From an uncultured Pseudorhodobacter sp. (GTDB lineage Bacteria > Pseudomonadota > Alphaproteobacteria > Rhodobacterales > Rhodobacteraceae), in assembly GCA_945952425.1 (NCBI GenBank), contig CAMFIX010000049.1, positions 1 through 11,385 of the forward strand: a stretch of DNA of 11,385 bases. The letters run 5' to 3'. Of the stretch, positions 6,923 to 11,385 are shown in pieces. The first letter of the stretch is position 1; each line of letters opens with the position of its first letter. Under the pieces are notes generated by a model that was given only the letters and a program-made list of their open reading frames with translations, ran no database searches and was not told where the DNA came from. The translations under genes were made by a program, and so were the position numbers.

Positions 6923-6986
6923 ACCCTTACGCTGTAGGGTTGCGGGCGGCGCGAAGCTTACGGCGTAAGGTCGCAGCCTTACGCCG
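6923..6986. repeat. Three phased TTACG repeats, two within dyads, between convergent genes
   Basis: CTTACG occurs at 6926-6931, 6957-6962 and 6978-6983, with starts 31 and then 21 bases apart, close to three and two helical turns. The middle copy is a perfect dyad, CTTAC-GGC-GTAAG (6957-6969). The first is an imperfect dyad, CTTAC-GCT-GTAGG. The third overlaps the stop codon of the esterase gene and lacks the right half. The region may be an operator remnant or the structured 3' ends of both mRNAs. The whole gap between the transporter and esterase stops is only 63 bases and holds no gene. Confidence 0.5.
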
Positions 6987-7638
6987 GCAGAACCTGGCGC
7001 AGGAAGCCCAGCATCTGCACCAGCCCATCTTGCGCAATGCCATGCCCGGTGCCCTTCATCACATGGCCATAGGTCGGAAAACCGTTCTCGACCAAGGCGT
7101 TGCAGGCCTCGGCCATGGCCTCGAAGGGCACGACCTCGTCCTGATCGCCATGCATGACCAGGAAGGGCGGCTTGGAAACGGCGGTGGCGAGGCCCGGCGC
7201 ATCCAGCAGCTGCCCCGAGATCGCGACGACCGCCGCAATCGGCTTTGCCCGCTGTGGCACGGCGTGAAAGCTCATCATCGCGCCTTGCGAAAAGCCCACG
7301 ACGGCCAGGGCCTCGGGCCCCAGCCCTTCATAGGCCAGCCGCTGATCCAGAAAGGCGTTCAGGTCATCCGTGGCCTGCGCCAGCCCCGCCTTGGCCTGCG
7401 CCTCGGTCGAGCCGTCGAAGCGCGGGATCGCGAACCACTGCCGACCGAACGGCGCGCCCAGGATGGTTTCGGGCGCATCGGGGGCGACGAAGGCGGTGTC
7501 GGGCAGATGCGGCGCCAGCACATCGGCGAGGCTCAAGAGGTCGGACCCATCGGCGCCATAGCCATGGACGAAGACCACCAGGCTTTTCGCCGCCCCATTT
7601 GCCGCCGGTTTGCGGCCGAATCGCAGAGTTCTGCTCAC
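6979..7638 (-). CDS. Alpha/beta-hydrolase of the phospholipase/carboxylesterase family
   Basis: This is a predicted cytosolic serine hydrolase of 219 residues, in the group that includes carboxylesterases and YpfH-like proteins. The oxyanion-side strand VVFVHGYGADGSDLL is at 21-35, the nucleophile elbow GFSQG has S117, the acid is D167 in HGDQDEVVP, and the base is H199 in GTGHG, so the catalytic triad is complete and in normal order. There is no signal peptide. The start is GTG within GTGA, overlapping the stop of the upstream glycosylase gene by 4 bases. No ATG fits, and the first strand follows about 18 residues later. The natural substrate cannot be told from sequence. Coupling to a DNA glycosylase suggests co-expression but not a shared pathway. 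Confidence 0.9.
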   Translation of the reverse strand: MSRTLRFGRKPAANGAAKSLVVFVHGYGADGSDLLSLADVLAPHLPDTAFVAPDAPETILGAPFGRQWFAIPRFDGSTEAQAKAGLAQATDDLNAFLDQRLAYEGLGPEALAVVGFSQGAMMSFHAVPQRAKPIAAVVAISGQLLDAPGLATAVSKPPFLVMHGDQDEVVPFEAMAEACNALVENGFPTYGHVMKGTGHGIAQDGLVQMLGFLRQVLPA

Positions 7639-8264
7639 CTGATGCCCTCGCGCTGGTTCATGACGCGGTAGTAGGCCCAGAGCGCGCGGGCCGCAACTGC
7701 GCGCCAGGGGCTCCAGGCCTCGGCCAGCCGGGCGAGCTCGGCCGGTTTCGGTCGCGCCTGCAGCCCATAGGCCACCCGCGCGGCCTCTTGCAGGGCAAGA
7801 TCGCCGGAGGCCAGCACATCCGCCCGACCCAGGGCGAACATGGCGTAAATCTCGGCGCTCCAAAGCCCGATCCCGGGCAATGCCACCAGCCGGGCGATCA
7901 CCTCGGCATCGGGCAGCTGCCGCAGCGCGCGCCAGTCGACCCCGGCCCGGGCAATCGCCAAGGCATAGCGCGCCTTGGGCCGCGAGAGGCCAAGCGCCCG
8001 CAGGCTCTCTTCATCCGCGGCCCCCACCGCGGCCTCTTCCACCATCCCCGCCGCCGCCAGCCGCCCCCAGATCGCCGCCGCCGCCGCGGTCGAGACCTGC
8101 TGGCCGACGATGGCATCCAGAACCGCACCGAACCCGTCCGCCTTACGCCGCAAGGGCAGCGCGCCGACCTCGGCCAGCACCCGCCCCATCACCGGATCGG
8201 CGGCCGCAAGCCAGGCTGCCCCCTCCCCCAGGTCGCCCTCATCCTCGATGATCCGCCCGACCAT
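7635..8264 (-). CDS. AlkA-like DNA-3-methyladenine glycosylase II
   Basis: This enzyme is predicted to excise alkylated bases from DNA as the first step of base excision repair. It has 209 residues, corresponding to the helical HhH-GPD core of AlkA without the N-terminal beta domain of the longer E. coli enzyme. Motifs are FGAVLDAIVGQQVSTAAAAAIW (45-66), LGLSRPKARYAL (91-102), and the helix-hairpin-helix LPGIGLWSAEIYAMFAL (129-145) followed by LASGDLALQEAA with the catalytic aspartate D155. The start ATG has a clear AAGGGGGG ribosome site upstream. It is the first gene of a two-gene unit with the esterase and is transcribed divergently from the MFS gene across a 136-base gap. I see no Ada-type operator. 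Confidence 0.9.
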   Translation of the reverse strand: MVGRIIEDEGDLGEGAAWLAAADPVMGRVLAEVGALPLRRKADGFGAVLDAIVGQQVSTAAAAAIWGRLAAAGMVEEAAVGAADEESLRALGLSRPKARYALAIARAGVDWRALRQLPDAEVIARLVALPGIGLWSAEIYAMFALGRADVLASGDLALQEAARVAYGLQARPKPAELARLAEAWSPWRAVAARALWAYYRVMNQREGIR

Positions 8265-8364
8265 GCCGCCCCCCTTGCCCTGGCCTGAGGCTAGCCTGCG
8301 CCGCCGCCGGGGGAAACGGCTTTCGCCCCGCCGCGTCCTGGCGCCGCAGCCCGCGACCTGCCTC

Positions 8365-8393
8365 TTGTGTGGCGGAGAACGCTGTTCTACGGC
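8365..8393 (+). promoter_or_regulatory. Candidate promoter of the MFS gene with an overlapping dyad
   Basis: TTGTGT (8365-8370), a 17-base spacer and TACGGC (8388-8393) end 7 bases before the ATG at 8401, so the mRNA would be leaderless or nearly so. No clear ribosome site is visible. The dyad AGAAC-GCT-GTTCT (8376-8388) fills the spacer and touches the -10 element, as expected of a repressor site. The match to the -10 consensus is weak. Confidence 0.35.
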
Positions 8394-8400
8394 TGGCGGC

Positions 8401-9612
8401 ATGACCGATACCCTCACCATCCCCGATGACCGCATCGCCAAGCGAAACCTTGTCGTGCTGATCTGCGCCCAGGCCACGCTGGGCGCGCAGATGCCGATGA
8501 TCTTCACGCTGGGCGGGCTGGCGGGGAAGATGCTGACGTCCAACCCTTGCCTCGCGACCCTGCCGATCACGGCGACCGTGGTGGGCTCGATGGTTTCGGC
8601 CAACCCGATCTCGGCCTTGATGGCGCGGCGGGGGCGGCGGGCGGGCTTCGTCATAGGCGCCATGGGCGGCATGCTGGGTGCTGCGATCTGCGCGCTGGCG
8701 CTGTCGCTGGGCTCGTTCCCGCTCTTCGTCTTCGGCGCGTTCTTTTCGGGCGTCTACCAAAGCTCGCAAGGGTTTTTCCGCTTTGCCGCGGCCGACATGG
8801 CCTCGGCGGAGTTCCGGCCCAAGGTGATCTCCTGGGCCTTGGCGGGGGGGCTGGTGGCGGCCTTCACCGGGCGCGAGATCGTCAGCCAGACCTCCGGCGC
8901 CATGGCGGTGCCCTTCCTGGGGAGTTACCTGACCACGATCGCGCTGAACCTGGTTTTCGTCTGGCTGTTCTTCCTGTTGAAGATCCCGGCGCCGGTCAAA
9001 GGCGCAGGCCGGGCGGGCGGCCGCACGCGCCGCCAATTGCTGTCCGATCCGCGCATCGCGGTGGCGGTGATCGTGGGCATGGTCTCTTACGCGCTGATGA
9101 ACCTGGTGATGACCTCTTCGCCTTTGGCCGTCGTCGGCTGCGGCTATCACACCAATGACGCCGCCGACGTGGTGACGGCGCATGTGCTGGCGATGTTCGT
9201 GCCATCTTTCTTCACCGGCAACCTGATCGCGCGCTTCGGGGTGGAAAAGATCATGGGGCTGGGGCTGGTGATCCTGGCCGGTGCGGGGGCGGTGGCCATC
9301 GCGGGGGTGCAGCTGGAGAATTTCTTCGGGGCGCTGATCCTGCTGGGGCTGGGCTGGAATTTCGGCTTCATCGGGGCGACCACGATGCTGACCAATGCCC
9401 ATACGGCGGAAGAGCGTGGCCGGATGCAGGGCTTGAACGACGCGCTCGTCTTTGGCGGGGTGACTTTGGCCTCGATGTCTTCGGGCGGGTTGATGAATTG
9501 CTCGGGCAGTTCGGTCATCGCGGGGTGGCAGGCGGTGAACCTGGCCATGGTGCCCTTCCTGGTGCTGGCAGGCGGCGCGCTGATCTGGCTGGCCTTCCGC
9601 GAGAAGGCGTGA
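8401..9612 (+). CDS. Major facilitator superfamily transporter, substrate unknown
   Basis: This predicted inner-membrane transporter of 403 residues has about 12 hydrophobic helices: roughly 16-42, 52-74, 81-104, 106-131, 141-160, 168-195, then after a basic loop (201-217, GRAGGRTRRQLL) 218-245, 256-278, 284-304, 306-330, 345-365 and 378-399. The basic turn ARRGRRAGF (75-83) between helices 2 and 3 resembles MFS motif A, and the 6+6 layout with a charged central loop is typical. It looks like the MFS group seen widely in alphaproteobacteria and often annotated only as MFS transporter. I cannot assign a substrate, and the neighbours (AlkA-like glycosylase, DsbA-like protein) do not settle it. 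The frame ends in TGA, whose last two bases start the AT-rich palindrome. Confidence 0.85.
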   Translation: MTDTLTIPDDRIAKRNLVVLICAQATLGAQMPMIFTLGGLAGKMLTSNPCLATLPITATVVGSMVSANPISALMARRGRRAGFVIGAMGGMLGAAICALALSLGSFPLFVFGAFFSGVYQSSQGFFRFAAADMASAEFRPKVISWALAGGLVAAFTGREIVSQTSGAMAVPFLGSYLTTIALNLVFVWLFFLLKIPAPVKGAGRAGGRTRRQLLSDPRIAVAVIVGMVSYALMNLVMTSSPLAVVGCGYHTNDAADVVTAHVLAMFVPSFFTGNLIARFGVEKIMGLGLVILAGAGAVAIAGVQLENFFGALILLGLGWNFGFIGATTMLTNAHTAEERGRMQGLNDALVFGGVTLASMSSGGLMNCSGSSVIAGWQAVNLAMVPFLVLAGGALIWLAFREKA

Positions 9613-9645
9613 GGCCAAATTTTTCGTACGAAAAATTTTGGCCTC
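9611..9645 (+). terminator. Long AT-rich palindrome at the MFS stop codon
   Basis: Bases 9617-9638 form a perfect 22-base palindrome (A3T5-CGTACG-A5T3). The arms extend outward with GAGGCC (9611-9616) against GGCCTC (9640-9645), with T9639 bulged. A transcript would fold into a hairpin of about 15 bp with loop GTAC, starting inside the stop codon. This fits a terminator or mRNA-end stabiliser, or a protein-binding palindrome. The A/T core stands out sharply from the GC-rich surroundings. Confidence 0.6.
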
Positions 9646-9700
9646 TCCCCCGGGGTTCGGCACGGCGCCGCCAAGGGGGCTGCCCTGCGCCCAAGCCCGC

Positions 9701-9729
9701 TTGACCCCGGCCCGGGCGCGGCGCATGCA
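9701..9729 (+). promoter_or_regulatory. Candidate promoter giving a leaderless mRNA for the DsbA-like gene
   Basis: TTGACC (9701-9706), a 17-base spacer and CATGCA (9724-9729) place the transcription start on the A of the ATG at 9736. Distances to the ATG (35 and 12 bases) are identical to those before ispDF, and the shared strings TTGACCCCG and ATGCAGG recur at the same offsets. The -10 match to consensus alone is weak. The parallel with ispDF is what supports it. Confidence 0.5.
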
Positions 9730-9735
9730 GGCAGG

Positions 9736-10362
9736 ATGAAACTCGACATCTTCTCCGACCCCGTCTGCCCCTGGTGCTTTCTCGGCAAGGCCAATCTCGA
9801 CCGCGCGCTGGAGGGTCATGCCGACCACCCGTTCGAGGTGGAATGGCATCCGTTCCAGCTGAACCCCGAAATGCCCGAAGGCGGCGTGGACAAGCGCGAC
9901 TACCTGGGCCGCCGCTTCGGGGCCGATCAGCTGGACGCGATCCACCAGCGCTTTCGCGATATCGCCGCCAAGGCGGGGGTGACGATGGACCCCGATACGC
10001 CCAAGCGCATCCCGAACACGTTGAACGCGCATCGGCTGATCCATTGGGCCGGGCTCGAAGGGCGGCAGACGCCGATGGTCGGCGCCCTCATGCGCGCCTA
10101 TTGGGTCGAGGGGCGCGACATCGGCGCGCGGGACGTGCTGGCCGATGTGGCGGCCGAGGTCGGGATGGAGCGCGCCGCCGTCGCCCGGCTTTTGGCCGGC
10201 GATGCCGACCGCGCCGATATCCTGGCGCGCGAGGCCCATGCGCGGCAAAGGGGCGTCAATGCCGTGCCGACCTTCGTGATCGGCGGGCAATACGTGCTGT
10301 CGGGCGCGCAACCGCCCGAGCTTTGGGGCCAGGTGATCGACGAGCTGGCGGCGGAGGACTGA
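9736..10362 (+). CDS. FrnE-like DsbA-fold thiol oxidoreductase
   Basis: This 208-residue protein has a thioredoxin fold with the DsbA-type helical insert. The redox motif CPWC is at 11-14, right after the first strand (KLDIFSDPV). The cis-proline loop is NAVPTFVI, with P178. The segment VEWHPFQLNPEMP (35-47) is typical of the FrnE/2-hydroxychromene-2-carboxylate isomerase-like branch of the DsbA family. No signal peptide is present, so it should act in the cytoplasm. That sets it apart from periplasmic DsbA and fits FrnE-like proteins linked to redox and oxidative-stress tolerance. The substrate is unknown. The ATG has only AGG directly next to it and no spaced ribosome site, consistent with a leaderless start. 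It stands alone between the MFS gene palindrome and the tandem repeat array. Confidence 0.9.
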   Translation: MKLDIFSDPVCPWCFLGKANLDRALEGHADHPFEVEWHPFQLNPEMPEGGVDKRDYLGRRFGADQLDAIHQRFRDIAAKAGVTMDPDTPKRIPNTLNAHRLIHWAGLEGRQTPMVGALMRAYWVEGRDIGARDVLADVAAEVGMERAAVARLLAGDADRADILAREAHARQRGVNAVPTFVIGGQYVLSGAQPPELWGQVIDELAAED

Positions 10363-10374
10363 TTTCGCAGGGCG

Positions 10375-10466
10375 GCCCGTGCGTCAGCACAGTGATCGCC
10401 CGTGCGTCAGCACATTGATGGCCTGTGCGCCAGCGCAGGGAAGGCTTGTGCACCAGGGCACTGGAC
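10375..10466. repeat. Four tandem 23-bp imperfect repeats with a GTGC-N4-GCAC core
   Basis: The copies are 10375-10397, 10398-10420, 10421-10443 and 10444-10466, head to tail with no spacers. Copies 1 and 2 differ at 2 of 23 positions. Copy 3 differs from each of the first two at 6. Copy 4 differs from copy 1 at 9. The core GTGCGTCAGCAC in copies 1 and 2 is a dyad (GTGC/GCAC). Copy 3 keeps pairing through a G-U, and copy 4 keeps GTGC and GCAC with a 6-base loop. A 23-base unit is not a multiple of three, so this is not a coding repeat. It fills most of the 163-base gap before the efflux gene. Confidence 0.85.
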
Positions 10467-10525
10467 CTCGGCCCCGGAACAGGTCATGACTGCGACCGCC
10501 CCGCCCCGGGCCCAAGGACCGTCTC

Positions 10526-11385
10526 ATGCCAAATCTCCCGATGTCGCAGCGCGAATTCGTCGCGCTGAATGCGATGCTCTTCGCCGTGGTGGCGATCGCC
10601 ATCGATTCCATGCTGCCCGCCCTGCCCGAGATCGCGGCGAGCCTCTCGCCCGCCGATCCCAACCTCGCGCAGCTGGTCGTCACCTCCTTCATCTTCGGCA
10701 TGGGGGTGGGGACGCTGTTTTCCGGGCCCTTGTCGGACGCCTATGGCCGCAAGCCCGTGATGCTGGCCTGCGCGGGGCTTTACATCCTGGGCGCGCTGGC
10801 CTGTTTCCTGGCGCCGACGCTGGAGACGCTGCTGGCGGCCCGCGTGCTGATGGGGCTCGGCGCGGCCGGCCCCCGGGCGGTGGGCGCGGCCCTGGTGCGC
10901 GACCTCTTCAAGGGCGCGGCCATGGCGCGGATCATGAGCTTCGTCATGATGGTCTTCACCCTGGTGCCGGCCGTCGCCCCCCTGATGGGCCAGGGCGTGA
11001 TCTGGGCCGCGGGCTGGCGCGAGCTCTTCCTGGTCTTCATGGTCTTTTCGCTGGTCATGCACAGCTGGTTCTGGGCGCGCCAGGTCGAGACCCTGCCGCC
11101 GGAGGCGCGTCGGCCGATCTCTCTGGCCGCCCTGGGCCGCGCCGCGCGCGAGCTGGTGACGCATCGCGTGGCGCTTTTGTCCACCGCCTGCCAGGCGCTG
11201 ACGGCGGGGGCGCTCTTCGCCAACCTCTCCTCGATGCAGGGCATCTTCGACCAGAGCTTCGGCAGGGGGGCGAGCTTTCCCCTGTGGTTCACCGTCATCG
11301 CGCTCTGCGCCATGTCGGGCTCGGCGATCAATGCGCGCTTCGTGGTGCGGCTGGGGATGCGGCGGATGGTGCGGCGGGCCTATAT
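10526..11385 (+). CDS. Bcr/CflA-type multidrug efflux MFS transporter (3' end beyond the window)
   Basis: This is a proton-driven drug exporter of the DHA1 group, and 286 codons are visible of roughly 400 expected. The frame is open to the end of the window. Helix 1 contains AIDSMLPALPEI with the acidic residue D27 typical of the group. Motif A is GPLSDAYGRKP at 67-77. RVLMGLGAAGPRAVGAALVRDLF (106-128) is the helix-4 signature. Helix 5, MMVFTLVPAVAPLMGQGVI (141-159), carries the Bcr-type version of antiporter motif C. Six helices precede a cytoplasmic loop at about 185-212, after which the second half begins. AAGGA at 10514-10518 sits 7 bases before the ATG. M6 is a possible alternative start. 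The specific drug substrates cannot be predicted. The tandem array lies 60 bases upstream. Confidence 0.92.
   Translation, partial: MPNLPMSQREFVALNAMLFAVVAIAIDSMLPALPEIAASLSPADPNLAQLVVTSFIFGMGVGTLFSGPLSDAYGRKPVMLACAGLYILGALACFLAPTLETLLAARVLMGLGAAGPRAVGAALVRDLFKGAAMARIMSFVMMVFTLVPAVAPLMGQGVIWAAGWRELFLVFMVFSLVMHSWFWARQVETLPPEARRPISLAALGRAARELVTHRVALLSTACQALTAGALFANLSSMQGIFDQSFGRGASFPLWFTVIALCAMSGSAINARFVVRLGMRRMVRRAY

Noticed and set aside
8376..8388. A LexA/SOS box in front of the AlkA-like and MFS genes
   Set aside because: The alphaproteobacterial site is a GTTC direct repeat with 7 bases between, and the Gram-positive type needs GAAC-N4-GTTC. Here there are inverted arms with 3 bases between.
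10375..10466. A short CRISPR array
   Set aside because: The repeats abut directly with no spacers, diverge steadily, and no cas genes are nearby.

Overview
The window reads as the edge of a draft contig from a high-GC alphaproteobacterium of the Rhodobacter group (Rhodobacteraceae). The main grounds are the gene order nifR3-ntrB-ntrC, an NtrC that lacks the sigma-54 contact loop (a trait described for Rhodobacter capsulatus NtrC), a fused IspDF enzyme, and very GC-rich coding sequence. The species cannot be fixed from sequence alone. The first 44 bases are not genomic: they are an Illumina Nextera adapter with part of its i5 index, so the genome starts at base 45, inside ntrC.

Layout. 45-2970 (minus): the nitrogen-control operon nifR3 (dusB-type tRNA-dihydrouridine synthase), ntrB (histidine kinase) and ntrC (response regulator, cut by the contig edge), tightly packed with a 4-base overlap and then a 3-base gap. 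2971-3323: a divergent control region with a plausible nifR3 promoter, three exact copies of a 10-mer, and a promoter placed so that ispDF mRNA would be leaderless. 3324-5476 (plus): ispDF (MEP isoprenoid pathway), pgpA (phosphatidylglycerol synthesis) and pncC/cinA C-terminal domain (NMN deamidase), followed by two strong hairpins. 5734-6915 (plus): a stand-alone ammonium transporter with no adjacent PII gene. 6916-6978: a short convergent gap with repeated TTACG dyads. 6979-8264 (minus): an AlkA-like DNA glycosylase and an alpha/beta-hydrolase esterase overlapping by 4 bases. 8401-9612 (plus): a 12-helix MFS transporter ending in a very AT-rich palindrome. 9736-10362 (plus): a FrnE-like DsbA-fold oxidoreductase. 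10375-10466: four tandem 23-bp repeats. 10526 to the end (plus): a Bcr/CflA-type drug efflux transporter, cut by the window end.

How the genes fit together. NtrB/NtrC and the ammonium transporter form a nitrogen sensing and uptake theme, and the transporter is a natural candidate target of NtrC, though no NtrC site could be identified by eye. The ispDF-pgpA-pncC group is housekeeping. The most interesting parts are non-coding: the 23-bp tandem array before the efflux gene, the identical promoter geometry in front of ispDF and the DsbA-like gene (TTGACC at -35, YATGCA at -12 and ATG at +1, implying leaderless mRNAs), the helically phased TTACG repeats, and the AT-rich palindrome. I found no clear evidence of a wholly new multi-gene system, CRISPR array, prophage or insertion sequence.
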